Assembly: GCF_030272695.1 (NCBI RefSeq)
Contig: NZ_JARFYN010000017.1
Coordinates: 1-64,000, forward strand
DNA from: Martinezella calliandrae
GTDB lineage: Bacteria > Pseudomonadota > Alphaproteobacteria > Rhizobiales > Rhizobiaceae
Direction of reading: 5' to 3'
Length of the DNA stretch: 64,000 nucleotides
Position 1 is the first letter of the stretch. Every line of letters begins with the position of its first letter. A program made the translations under genes and the position numbers. Of the stretch, positions 26,492-35,124 are shown one piece after another. The notes beneath the pieces are model-generated. The model was not told the DNA's origin, did no database searches, and was given only the letters and a program-made list of their open reading frames with translations.

Positions 26492-27241
26492 TCAGCCTGC
26501 TGACTTACCGCCGTCGACGGTCAGGATATGACCGGTGACGAAGCTGGCGTCGCCCGAGGACACGTAGAGGATGGCCCGTGCGATCTCGTCAGGCTGGCCG
26601 ACCCGCTTCTGCGCATTGAGGCTGGCGAGATACGCCTTGACGTCCTCGCCGCCTCCAGTGAAGCGGTCAAGCATGCCGGTCTGGATCGGCCCCGGCGCAA
26701 CCGCGTTAACCCGGATTCCCTGCGTCCCGACTTCCAGCGCGACCGACTTGGTCAAGCCTTCCACGGCATGCTTGCTAGCGGAGTAAATCGATGCGCCAGC
26801 ACCACCTTCATGACCGAAGGTCGACGAGATGTTGACGATGCTCCCACTGCCCTGAGCCTGCATCACACGCAACTCATGCTTCATGCTGAGGATCGTGCCG
26901 AGGACATTGGTATCGAAAGTCGCGGCATAGGTTTCCGCGGTCTGCTCGACAGCCGGGCCGGGTTGCCCCTCGGTGCCGGCGGCATTGACGGCGATGTCGA
27001 GCCGGCCGAAGCGCTCGACGGTCGCATCGACGAGCGCACGAACATCGTCCTCATGACGGACATCGGCGCGAACGAATTCGGCCTCCGCACCGACGGTGCG
27101 CAACTCGGCGACGAGAGCCGCCCCAGCGTCGTCATGGCGGCCGGAAGCAACGATCTTAGCTCCCTTCTGTGCAAAGGCGAAGGCGGTGGCGCGAGCGATG
27201 CCTGTGAGGGCGCCGGTGATCAGGACTACGGGCGTATTCAT
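26492..27241 (-). CDS. short-chain dehydrogenase/reductase, group A
   Basis: 249 residues from the ATG at 27241, for which AGGAAA is well spaced; an ATG at 27247 is an alternative. The cofactor motif reads TGALTGIA, with Ala in place of the last Gly of TGxxxGxG. The AGTEG strand, NISSTFG serine and [11 protein letters not shown]yr/Lys are intact. It is a paralogue of the SDRs at 36381 and 51997 (shared [28 protein letters not shown]). A palindrome plus ACAAAGTCTT promoter module lies 142-178 bases upstream, as in front of the 51997 gene. Substrate unknown. Confidence 0.87.
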   Translation of the reverse strand: MNTPVVLITGALTGIARATAFAFAQKGAKIVASGRHDDAGAALVAELRTVGAEAEFVRADVRHEDDVRALVDATVERFGRLDIAVNAAGTEGQPGPAVEQTAETYAATFDTNVLGTILSMKHELRVMQAQGSGSIVNISSTFGHEGGAGASIYSASKHAVEGLTKSVALEVGTQGIRVNAVAPGPIQTGMLDRFTGGGEDVKAYLASLNAQKRVGQPDEIARAILYVSSGDASFVTGHILTVDGGKSAG

Positions 27242-27382
27242 ATTCATTTCCTTTCGAAGCGGCGTTCTAGTGGCCATGCCTGAGTGGTCTGGATTGGTAG
27301 CCGCGTGGTTTGGGACGTGAGTAAATTCGGCTGGAAAACCTAGCCGGTGAAAAGGAAATAGGACTTGAAGGCTCCCGTGAGA

Positions 27383-27419
27383 AAGACTTTGTTTCTTGGA
27401 CTCCATGCCTGAGAGGTAT
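27383..27419 (-). promoter_or_regulatory. LysR-type palindrome plus ACAAAGTCTT module (site D)
   Basis: ATGCC-TGAGA-GGTAT (27405-27419) is followed, toward the SDR gene on the minus strand, by 12 bases and ACAAAGTCTT (27392-27383). The layout equals the other four sites. The LysR N-terminal remnant starts 5 bases to the right, as the intact LysR does beside site E. Confidence 0.75.
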
Positions 27420-27423
27420 GATC

Positions 27424-27808
27424 GTGGATTTACGCCGCCCCCCGATATTTCATTGCCGTCGCCGAGGAAGGCAGCCGGAACACGCGCCGATTGCACGCTA
27501 TTATCGGCGGAGCAACGGATAGAGGGACGAAAAGGGCGCGATCTTCACATTGGGAAGGTGCGCCTGCCATCGCTTGTGATTCTTCGCGATACCATTCTGG
27601 CGAGCGCAGGCGCCGCCTTGCTGGCAAAGTTCGTAGCCGCTGACGACATCGAGGTGGGCCGACCCGCCTACTGGGGAACACATGCCAGCCCATTGGTCGA
27701 GATCTGGGCGCTCCAGAGCTCGCGCCGTCTCATCGGCGCTAAGGCTCGTGCTTTCCTGGACGTGATCGAAAAGGCATTCCCGGAGAAGATCCTTATCCCT
27801 CCAACCTG
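27424..27808 (+). pseudogene. LysR-type regulator remnant(s)
   Basis: From a GTG at 27424 the sequence gives VDLRR, a frameshift, then RYFIAVAEEGSR, the start of the HTH domain as in the intact gene at 52904 (LRYFVAVAEEGSL). About 90 bases later another frame holds a LysR C-terminus of a different type (SAGAALLAKFVAADDIEVGR, then ASPLVEIWALQSSRRLIGAK). The central part is missing. The locus is a decayed copy of the LysR/SDR divergon. Confidence 0.7.
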
Positions 27809-28392
27809 AGGGAGGGGTGGATCGCGGCGAAAGCTAAGCCGCCAACCTTGGAATGGTACACTCGAGCGATCTTAAGAATCGGGGCTGGTCGATATGACGA
27901 CCGATTAGCAGACAGGTATTCAAACTCCGTGTTGGAGATTCCAATTTTTCGATGAGCTTCGATGTTGCCGCGCCGCTGCTTGGCAACTTAGGACAGATCG
28001 GCCGCCCACGGGGCCGCCCCTGACTGAGCGCAAGCTATGATGGTCGCGCCGTCCGGCAAGACCACGTCCGATAAAGGCCGTGGATCAAGCTTCGCCCGTG
28101 GCCGCGTGACAAGCGTGCTGGCCAATCGTCTCATCATCAGCCGCACCCAGTTCTGTGCAGTGAAGGCCTACATGTTCGCTCCCGAAACCGACAACGCCGA
28201 CGTAAAGAGATTTACCGATCATTGAAAGGACCGCCGGTACCGTCTCTGGTGCGGCGGCGCGTCCACGTCAACGTGAACGCCCGAACCGCTTCCAACCGAT
28301 GGAGGATCATGTTCCGAGTTGATCAGCGGGCTGAGCCAAGCCAGCTTCAACTCACCTACGTTCCAGCTGGGTCTACCGGCGTGGTTGATACC
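27809..28392. other. gene-poor stretch before the GST promoter site
   Basis: Short frames here (for example 28037-28225 and 28222-28482) show no recognisable protein and no convincing ribosome sites. Given the pseudogenes to the left, this is probably eroded DNA. Confidence 0.4.
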
Positions 28393-28430
28393 ATACTCCG
28401 AAAGCATGGACGATCGACCTACAAAGTCTT
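28393..28430 (+). promoter_or_regulatory. LysR-type palindrome plus ACAAAGTCTT module (site A)
   Basis: ATACT-CCGAA-AGCAT (28393-28407), 13 bases, then ACAAAGTCTT (28421-28430), oriented toward the GST gene at 28661. A second imperfect palindrome, ATACC-TGCTT-CGCAT, lies at 28618-28632. Confidence 0.7.
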
Positions 28431-28660
28431 TTCCAACGCAAACACGGCTGCCTATGTTGATGCTTACAGGGCGTCGAGATAGCGATGCCCCCTAACGCAG
28501 AGAAAGGGAAATTATCATTTTTCTTCAATCATCTGTGGTTTCGCTGCTGCTATCATCTTTTTTGTACTCACACCCTCCAGAGGCCCGCAGCCCGCTCGTC
28601 TGTGGTCACCTCTCGTCATACCTGCTTCGCATCAGCGTGGCATCAGAAAGGAACAATGAA

Positions 28661-29293
28661 ATGAAACTCTACCACTCCAAGGGTTCACCCAATTCACGTC
28701 GCGTCCGCATCCTAATCGCTGAGAAGGGTCTCGACGTCGAACTTGTGCCAGTAGATCTCGGGATCCGGGAGCAGGCGTCAGACGCTTATAAGGCGATCAA
28801 CCCGCGTCAGGTCGTCCCGACGCTCCTTCTCGACAATGGCATCGCGATCGGCGAAGTACCGGTCATCCAGCGCTACCTTGAGGAAGTTTCTCCGGAAAAG
28901 CCGCTCTTTGGAACGACGCCGGAAGAACGGGCCGTGGTCGGCATGACTGACCGCCGCATCGAGGCGGAGGGCTTCGCTTCAGTCATGGAGGCGATCCGAA
29001 ACACCGTGGCCGGGCTCAAGGATCGGGCGATCGCCGGCCCGCACAGCTACGCTCAGATTCCCGACCTAATTGTTCGCAGCAAGCAGCGTGTTGCGAACTT
29101 CTATTCCGACCTCGAAGCGTCACTCAAGACGTCTGCCTACGTCGCCGGCGCTGATTTCTCTATTGCCGACATTACAACACTCGTGACGATCGATTTTGCG
29201 ACGAACGCAATCTCGATGCCAATCCCGGAGACCGCGGTGGCGGTGAGGGCCTGGTACGAAAAGGTCGCGGCACGTCCCTCATCGCAGGCCTAG
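28661..29293 (+). CDS. glutathione S-transferase family protein
   Basis: 210 residues from the ATG at 28661 with AAAGGAA upstream. The thioredoxin-like N-terminal domain (about 1-80) begins MKLYHSKGSPNSRRVRILIA, with Ser in the position that activates glutathione, and ends at QRYLEEVSPEKPLFG. The helical C-terminal domain contains AGADFSIADITTLVTIDFA, the N-capping motif of GSTs. It probably conjugates or reduces electrophiles in the cytoplasm. Site A of the shared promoter module lies about 230 bases upstream and points at it. Confidence 0.88.
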   Translation: MKLYHSKGSPNSRRVRILIAEKGLDVELVPVDLGIREQASDAYKAINPRQVVPTLLLDNGIAIGEVPVIQRYLEEVSPEKPLFGTTPEERAVVGMTDRRIEAEGFASVMEAIRNTVAGLKDRAIAGPHSYAQIPDLIVRSKQRVANFYSDLEASLKTSAYVAGADFSIADITTLVTIDFATNAISMPIPETAVAVRAWYEKVAARPSSQA

Positions 29294-29523
29294 TCGGTGG
29301 TCCTGTCGGGAGGTTGGTCGGCGTACGCAAAAAGTCCGACCTCTCGACATCCAAGGAAGTCAGCGCAGCACGAGACACGCGCTTGCATTGCATAAAAACA
29401 ATATAGCTCGTTTTGATTGCGAGCCTTCTGCATCGAGCCTTTTGAAGATTGAAACGGCCCTCTGTCGGAGTACTTCGCAGTTCCGCCATGTCGTACGTTT
29501 GAGTGTGGCCTTGACACCTTGAG

Positions 29524-29790
29524 TTAGGGATTCGTTATCGTTCCCAACCGGTCGCTCAGCACTCCACCGCCAACAACGAGGGAGGCAAGAGCGAGCAGGC
29601 AGGCGCTCGAGAGCCATTGCACGGCGGAAAGCGGCCCGGCAAGATCCAACTGGATGGTCGGCAGCGCGACGTTCACGATAGAGGCGTCGACAAAGTCGAT
29701 ACTGTTGCCGAAGATGCTCACCAGCAGTGTCAGGGAGTTTCTCGAACTGGTAGGAAGCCACCCATCGGGGGTGGCCGCCTCATGAGGCAA
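29524..29790 (-). pseudogene. truncated DHA2-type MFS transporter
   Basis: About 88 codons: SLTLLVSIFGNSIDFVDASI, then NVALPTIQLDLAG, AVQWLSSACLLALASLVVGG and LSDRLG. This is helices 1-2 and motif A of a 14-helix drug exporter, ending at a stop just after the motif (LSDRLGTITNP). The remaining 400 or more residues are absent, so it cannot be functional. The start is intact. Confidence 0.8.
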
Positions 29791-29823
29791 GCTGTTTTCC
29801 GTTCCGATCGTGATGAGGTTGGC

Positions 29824-30252
29824 TTAGGCGGCGGCGCGGGTCAGGCCGTGGGGAATCTTCAAGCTGTCGAGAAGAGCCTGCGGCTCGAAGTACGCTACCC
29901 AGATGTTTATGGCTTTACCGTCCCGGACTGTCCAGTGCTCCGAGATCTTAATCATCTCGTCCCGACCGGTGAGACCGAAGTTCACGAGCGCGATGGCGTT
30001 CTCGCCGTTGGCGAAGAAGACGTCGTAGCTGAAGCGGCCGAAGTCGAGAACGTCCGGCAGGTTGGGGAGCACCTGCTCGCGAAAGAACGCGCCTCCATGA
30101 TGGACGCCGCCCCACGGGAGGTAATTTGGTGCAGTGGTGACGAAGTCATCGTGGAGATACGAACCGAAGTCCGTGAGGCGCTTTTCGACGCCGGCCTGGT
30201 AATAGGCGTCCACGACTTCAAGCGTGTTCTTGGTGGTCGAGATCATGTCCAT
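29824..30252 (-). CDS. SnoaL-like / NTF2-fold protein
   Basis: 142 residues with AGGA ahead of the ATG. The fold pattern is clear: an N-terminal helix (VVDAYYQAGVEKRLTDFGSY), HDDFVTTAPNYLPWGG, then alternating strands ending EHWTVRDGKAINIWVAYFEP. Proteins of this type are small cone-shaped enzymes or binding proteins (cyclases, isomerases, hydrolases). No catalytic set is certain here. It stands next to the truncated MFS gene, and a disrupted relative occurs at 24958. Confidence 0.78.
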   Translation of the reverse strand: MDMISTTKNTLEVVDAYYQAGVEKRLTDFGSYLHDDFVTTAPNYLPWGGVHHGGAFFREQVLPNLPDVLDFGRFSYDVFFANGENAIALVNFGLTGRDEMIKISEHWTVRDGKAINIWVAYFEPQALLDSLKIPHGLTRAAA

Positions 30253-30481
30253 TCCTCGGTCCTTTCTGATCGATCTGGAAGCAGAATCCGGACATGACGC
30301 AACGCGTCGTCAGGTATTCTCGATGAACGATGTAGGCCCTGACGGCACTGTTTTATTGAAAGCTTGTGCAGGTTTTGAAGTTTCGCGATCAAAATTCGGA
30401 AAACGAAAGCACTACGACTGCAATCGTTGCTTACTCGACCTCACGGCACTATCCCGTACTAGGACTTTTGAGGATTCGAGC

Positions 30482-30740
30482 ATGGACAATTTCTCAACCA
30501 CCCTATGGGCGCTGGTCGAGTGGGGACAGCCTGCGATGGCGCTCCTAGGTGTAGGCAGCCTCACGATAGGCACCGCTACAACGGTAGCATATGGCCTCTT
30601 CAAGTGGCTCGGCGAGAAAAGTGGATCGATCAGAAATTGGCAAATCAGCTCGAACTGTTCAAAAGTGAGCAAGCGCGGGAGCTTGAACACTTGCGATTGA
30701 AGATCAACCGCGCTTTTCGAAGAAAGGGGGCGAACTATTG
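30482..30740 (+). pseudogene. frameshifted membrane-anchored coiled-coil protein
   Basis: An ATG at 30482 opens MDNFSTTLWALVEWGQPAMA, followed by one membrane helix (LLGVGSLTIGTATTVAYGLF) and KWLGEK. At an AAAA run near 30617 the natural continuation (WIDQKLANQLELFKSEQARE and LEHLRLKINRAF) is one base out of frame, so one extra A probably broke the gene. The coiled-coil ends after INRAF without the usual C-terminal part. The family looks like an uncharacterised conserved anchor protein. The raw frame stops at 30700. Confidence 0.65.
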
Positions 30741-30746
30741 GGCGCC

Positions 30747-31289
30747 CTACCTACCCGACAAAAGCATCGGTGTGTTCTCGATGACTAATTCCAACTGCGC
30801 ATGCTCGCGGCTTCCGATTTTCGGAATTCTCTCGAAAGCCCTTCGTAAGACCTCGACGCCGTTGATAGTCCCAGCGGTCAGCATGAGGTCCGCGAAATCC
30901 ACGACCCAGGCCCACAATTCCGGGCGCTTGAGTATGGAGGCCGAGACTGCCATGTAAGTGTCGAAGCTCCCTTCTCGCCCCAGCTCAATGAGGTGTGGCT
31001 GCGCTTGCAGGCGATAGTCAAAATGCCCGAGGGACATCTCGTCCGATCCCCCGTTAACGCTACCCCAGTGCAGCAGATCAGCAGCCATTCCGGCGCTGAA
31101 GACGAGAACCATGGCCGAGCGGGATTCCTTAGTAAGGATTTCGGCGGTCTGCCACCTCACATGACCGCGGCCATGCTCGCTTTCCTCGATGCTCATTACG
31201 GTGACATGGAAGCCGCATGCCATTGCCATAACCGCATGGCCAGCTTCATGGTAGGCGGTGATGGTGGACTGGTCTCGTTGCGATGCCAT
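30747..31289 (-). CDS. M41-like zinc peptidase-type protein without AAA domain
   Basis: 180 residues from the ATG at 31289, with GGAAGAA upstream. The zinc motif HEAGH lies near residue 16 (TAYHEAGHAVMAMACG), and an acidic candidate third ligand is in NGGSDEMSLGHFDY, where FtsH-type M41 peptidases have GxxxDL. VFSAGMAADLL corresponds to the GGRAAEE region of FtsH. There is no ATPase domain and no membrane segment, so it resembles the isolated C-terminal protease domain of FtsH. It could be an energy-independent peptidase or a regulator. Target unknown. Confidence 0.7.
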   Translation of the reverse strand: MASQRDQSTITAYHEAGHAVMAMACGFHVTVMSIEESEHGRGHVRWQTAEILTKESRSAMVLVFSAGMAADLLHWGSVNGGSDEMSLGHFDYRLQAQPHLIELGREGSFDTYMAVSASILKRPELWAWVVDFADLMLTAGTINGVEVLRRAFERIPKIGSREHAQLELVIENTPMLLSGR

Positions 31290-31445
31290 TTGTGTTCTTC
31301 CAGTGAGTCGGTGCTTCCAGTGTCTCACAATGGATGTCGGCCATCTTCAAAATCCGCAGTTTCTTTCAATCAGGCCCGGCCCCGTTAGACTAACTACGTT
31401 ACACAGAATGCGGTTCAGCGCGAGCTGATACCTGGAGGCGATGCG

Positions 31446-32081
31446 ATGAACATCTCAGTTGTCGCGGGAAGACCCCGCCCATTTCTCGGAATGCCGATTT
31501 TGAACGCACACCAGCCTATGAAGATCGTCGGTCTCGCCGGCAGCCACAGCAAACCGTCGAAGACGCTGGCACTTGTCGACTACATCTGCACGAGAGCCGA
31601 GACCCAGTTCCGTCTTGAAAAGACGACGTTCGACATGATGGGCGTCGGTCCCTCCCTCGGGACGTCGATGAGCTTTGGCGACCTCGACGCACAGGCGCAG
31701 TTCGCCGTCGATCTGATGCTGGCTGCCGACGTTCTCGTAGTCGGAGCGCCGACGTACAAAGGCAGCTATCCTGGCCTTTTCAAACATCTGTTCGACTTGC
31801 TCGATCCAGCCAGTCTGCGTGGCAAGGTGATCGTTATCGCGGGTACGGGCGGCGGCGACCGACACGCCCTAATCGTCGAACACCAGCTCAGGCCGCTTTT
31901 TGGCTTCTTCATGGCCCATACCGTGGCGACGTCTATCTACGCCTCCGACAAGGACTTCGAAGCTTACACCGTCCGATCGGAAGCCTTGGCGAGCAGGGTC
32001 GACGAAGCGATGAGCGACATCGCCGCCTTCGTCAGACCGGGCACGCCAAGGCGTCTGCTTGATCTCGGGCCGCTTGCCTAG
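31446..32081 (+). CDS. NADPH-dependent FMN reductase, MsuE-like
   Basis: 211 residues. The flavodoxin-like fold shows VGLAGSHSKPSKTLALVDYI, VLVVGAPTYKGSYPGLFKHL, FDLLDPASLRGK, then GTGGGDRHALIVEHQLRPLF and FFMAHTVATSIYAS. These match MsuE/SsuE FMN reductases, which supply reduced FMN to two-component monooxygenases. GGAGG lies 7 bases before the ATG at 31446; a shorter start (MKIVGLAG at 31518) is possible. A candidate partner, the LLM monooxygenase, is encoded at 46995-48335. Confidence 0.85.
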   Translation: MNISVVAGRPRPFLGMPILNAHQPMKIVGLAGSHSKPSKTLALVDYICTRAETQFRLEKTTFDMMGVGPSLGTSMSFGDLDAQAQFAVDLMLAADVLVVGAPTYKGSYPGLFKHLFDLLDPASLRGKVIVIAGTGGGDRHALIVEHQLRPLFGFFMAHTVATSIYASDKDFEAYTVRSEALASRVDEAMSDIAAFVRPGTPRRLLDLGPLA

Positions 32082-32146
32082 ACTTGAGGGGAACTAAATT
32101 GCGATCGGCGCCGGGGGGCGAACGAAACGCAATCCGGAGAAAGTAG

Positions 32147-32965
32147 ATGAATCATATGCCGTTGTCGTTTCCGATCGGCGGGCAGCGCCCGGCCAAATAC
32201 GAGATTGAGGACCGTATCCGCAGATGGCGGGCGGGGCCCGAGCTCTTTGCCGTCCAAACAGTGACGCAACTACGCACTTGGTCGGATGATGCCTTGGACG
32301 CCTTGGGTGAGATACCTCTTCCCATGAACTACAACGCCGAAACGGACCGGTTCGAGGTTCTCACCTGGGCTGAGGCGGTGCGCGTCGTCGGGGACGAACT
32401 CGACGCTCTCGAAAACCCTGATCAGCTCTCCGTCTTCGCGGGTCCCGCGATCTCGAAGGAGATTGCGTTCCTGCTCAAGATCTTCCTCAGGGCTTTCAGA
32501 TGGCGATCGGTGCCACCGACCGTCGACACGCGGGATACTCAGCTTCTGGAGCCACGCCATCGACATCTGGTAAGGGCTGTTTCTCATGTGGGGGAGCGCT
32601 CTGCCGGCAAAATGCTTGTCGACGCCCATAGCTCGGAACTTGATCTCGCTGTCCACATCGACGCCCGCGTCAACCGCAACCATTTGGTCGCAGCCAAACA
32701 TTCGGTGATTCTACCGGCGTTCGAGTTCCTTGAAACCCCGGCGACGGAAAGCGACCATCGGCTGACTTTCGCAGAAATCCATCGCGAACCGTGCCTCGCC
32801 TATCTTCCTTACCAGGCTGTGACCGCAAGGCGGGACCCGAAATCGTCGCGACGATCGCCTTGACCACGGCCCGCACTCGCGGCGCTTTCGAGTGGCAGCG
32901 CATGGCCGACGACTTCGACGAGATCCGCGCTGAGATGGCGAAAACACGCTCCTCGACCTCATGCC
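32147..32965 (+). pseudogene. molybdopterin oxidoreductase (YdeP/FdhA-like) remnant
   Basis: The frame from 32147 contains TWSDDALDALGEIPLPMNYN, ETDRFEVLTWAEAVRVVGDE and PAISKEIAFLLKIFLRAF. These match the N-terminal part of YdeP-type formate-dehydrogenase-like proteins, except that the segment before it is shortened. After about 32500 the match is lost. A later fragment (FEWQRMADDFDEIRAEMAK, about 32890-32950) resembles a more distal part. Over 600 residues of the usual 750 are missing, so it is an internally deleted remnant. Confidence 0.55.
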
Positions 32966-33015
32966 TGGGGTTACGAGGCGTAGCGGTCGGCCGCTGACGC
33001 GATTCTTCGCTCGCC

Positions 33016-33053
33016 ATGCCTGATGGGCATGCCGGTCCATCTTACAAAGTCTT
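33016..33053 (+). promoter_or_regulatory. LysR-type palindrome plus ACAAAGTCTT module (site B)
   Basis: ATGCC-TGATG-GGCAT is a perfect dyad (33016-33030). It is followed after 13 bases by ACAAAGTCTT (33044-33053) and TTTCAA, oriented toward the AraC gene whose start lies 117 bases further on. Confidence 0.75.
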
Positions 33054-33170
33054 TTTCAACGCATAGGAGACGACCTAAACCTCTCCCCGGCTTATAGACA
33101 CCATGTCGCACGCACGATCGCCGGCACCGCTGGTGATGCTCTCGCGGCATGCCATCCTGAGAGGATAGGT

Positions 33171-34133
33171 GTGATGAACGTCGTTACGAGAAACACTTCG
33201 CCACGCGCGATGGTCCTGCCGCCCTCCCTTGGTTACGTCTTCTCTGCTCCGTCTGACGAGTATCGCGAGATTTGTCGCCACAATGGGCCTACTTACCAGG
33301 GAGCGACCGTCGAGAAGCGGCACGCGCACTCATGGGACGGCGTTTCCGCATCGCTCGACAACGTCGTCGCCGAGGGCGGCTACGGGGTATCGCTCGACAG
33401 CGAGCATCCAGTCATCGTCATCGTTCTTGAAGAGGTCGGAGGGGTTCTACAGCTCTTGGATAGAGCGTCGGTTCCCCGTCACACGGCGGCTGAACATGGT
33501 ACGATCAGCGTGGTTGCGGCAGGGGCGCAGGTCGACATCGCGACAAAGGAATTGCGCTATCTCCGGCTTCTCACTTTGAGCGTGGACCCTTCGATGTTCA
33601 CGCGCCCGGTTCGCGACGCGGTCTCGTTCCTGAATAAAACCAGACTGTCGTTCGGCGATCACGACGGCCTCGCACTGGCAGAACTGATTGCTGAAGAACT
33701 TCGCGCGCCAGGGGTGAACGATACCCTTTATCTGGAGAGTCTCACGTCAGCCCTGCTGGTGGCGCTATCGCGCGTAGACGCCCAAAAGACGAAACCTCGC
33801 TATGTCCGCGGCGGCCTGGCTCCGACACATTTGCGTCGGGCCCAGGAACTTATGCTTCAAGAGGACGCCCAGCCGCTGAAACTGCAGGACGTCGCCAAGG
33901 AGCTCGACATATCCCAAGCGCATCTTTCCAGAGCGTTCAAGATGTCAACTGGGCAATCTCCGCATCAATGGCTCATCGAGCGCAAGATCGCGAAGGCCAA
34001 GGCCCTCCTGGTCGAGGGAGAAATGGCTCTTTCGGAGATCGCCTTAAAGTTGGGCTTCTGCGACCAGGCCCATTTCACGAGAGCCTTCCGAAAGAGCACC
34101 GGATTGACGCCGTTGGCATGGCAGCGGTTGTAA
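33171..34133 (+). CDS. AraC-family transcriptional regulator
   Basis: 320 residues. The C-terminal 100 residues carry two HTH motifs: LKLQDVAKELDISQAHLSRA with FKMSTGQSPHQWLIE, then MALSEIALKLGFCDQAHFTR with STGLTPLAW, the AraC signature. The N-terminal 200 residues are a divergent ligand-sensing or dimer domain. It is a paralogue of the AraC gene at 41143, as seen in both HTH blocks. Site B upstream suggests control by the LysR-type module. Likely targets are the neighbouring SDR and MFS genes. Confidence 0.88.
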   Translation: MMNVVTRNTSPRAMVLPPSLGYVFSAPSDEYREICRHNGPTYQGATVEKRHAHSWDGVSASLDNVVAEGGYGVSLDSEHPVIVIVLEEVGGVLQLLDRASVPRHTAAEHGTISVVAAGAQVDIATKELRYLRLLTLSVDPSMFTRPVRDAVSFLNKTRLSFGDHDGLALAELIAEELRAPGVNDTLYLESLTSALLVALSRVDAQKTKPRYVRGGLAPTHLRRAQELMLQEDAQPLKLQDVAKELDISQAHLSRAFKMSTGQSPHQWLIERKIAKAKALLVEGEMALSEIALKLGFCDQAHFTRAFRKSTGLTPLAWQRL

Positions 34134-34142
34134 AAGCGGCCG

Positions 34143-34439
34143 TCAGGCCGCAGTCAGCACGTTGACAGTAATTCTCGCCAGGGCCGGTTTGACTGTGGCA
34201 AGAAACGCGTTGAGATGAGCGGACTTCATGTGGGCGTCGAGCTTTTCCGGCGCTTCCCACTTCTCGATCACCAAGAACCTGTCCGGCCCAATCTTGTCTC
34301 CACCGTCGGCGTCGACGACGGGTTCGTATTGGATGCAACCGTCTTCCCTCAGCGTCGCTGGGCGCATCTTCTTGAATTCTTCGAGAATGAAGTCCCGTTT
34401 TCCGGGGTTGGCAGCAAGCGTCGCGACGACGTGTATCAT
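34143..34439 (-). CDS. ABM-domain protein, putative quinol monooxygenase
   Basis: 98 residues, the full length of the antibiotic-biosynthesis-monooxygenase fold: MIHVVATLAANPGKRDFILE, then REDGCIQYEPVVDAD, FLVIEKWEAPEKLDAHMKSA and HLNAFLATVKPAL. It resembles YgiN-type quinol monooxygenases, which act on quinols without a metal or cofactor. It is convergent with the AraC gene (10 bases apart) and in the same direction as a second ABM-like gene upstream. The context of quinone reductases fits a role in quinone turnover. Confidence 0.82.
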   Translation of the reverse strand: MIHVVATLAANPGKRDFILEEFKKMRPATLREDGCIQYEPVVDADGGDKIGPDRFLVIEKWEAPEKLDAHMKSAHLNAFLATVKPALARITVNVLTAA

Positions 34440-34527
34440 TGAGGCGTTCCTTCAGTTATTGGTCGCGTGCACCTATACCTGTAGAAACCGCGCGTGGATT
34501 GCAGGTTCTTGATCCAAAGGCGTGGCC

Positions 34528-34884
34528 TCAGGCGACCTCGAGGTCCTGGTTTTCCAGCAGAGCGTTGCACTCGACCGCGCCGAGATCGTCCGATAGCTGC
34601 CGTTCGTTCACAGTCGCGACGGCGATGTGTTCTCCGAGCGCAGACAGGAATGTTGCGATACGGGCATCTCGCCGGCGCGTCTCTAATGAAAGTTTCGAGG
34701 CCCAACGAATGACGATGGTTATTTCGGGGCCATGTTCCAGTGGCGGGTTCAAGGCGTCGGTGACGAATCCAAAGTGCAAGCAGTCCGGATCCAGCCGGAC
34801 AGGTTCCACGACCGCCTCGAGATACCGAAGCACCACCCCCATTCTCTGCCGTCTGACGCGAACAGTCGCAACGATCTCGATCAT
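34528..34884 (-). CDS. ABM-like small protein
   Basis: 118 residues. MIEIVATVRVRRQRMGVVLR and LDPDCLHFGFVTDALNPPLE, followed by a strand (EITIVIRWASKLSLETRRRD), follow the outline of an ABM ferredoxin-like monomer. The family's histidine and tryptophan positions are weak and the C-terminus (EHIAVATVNERQLSDDLG) is unusual. It is the upstream neighbour of the ABM protein at 34143, with an 88-base gap. It may be a regulatory or divergent partner subunit. Confidence 0.62.
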   Translation of the reverse strand: MIEIVATVRVRRQRMGVVLRYLEAVVEPVRLDPDCLHFGFVTDALNPPLEHGPEITIVIRWASKLSLETRRRDARIATFLSALGEHIAVATVNERQLSDDLGAVECNALLENQDLEVA

Positions 34885-35124
34885 GTTAGCGTCCCTCGTT
34901 CGATTGGTGAAGCCAAGCCGGTTCGAGGGCCGGCTTCTTGTACCATTCTGAGGTGAAGTCCAGACGAAGGCTCAGGCCTTCTCGCCGACGCGCAGGCTTC
35001 ATGCTCGAATTGTTCTACGAATGTCAGCATTGCGCAATAAGGACGACCGTCTGGCCCATATTTCGCGTTAGCAACCAACAGGGTTCATGCGAATGATCTC
35101 GCTCTTGTAACCGGCAGCTTTGCT

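Noticed and set aside
32270..33040. minus-strand frames upstream of the AraC gene
   Set aside because: The plus strand shows YdeP-like remnants; the minus frames have no family words and high Arg/Ser content.
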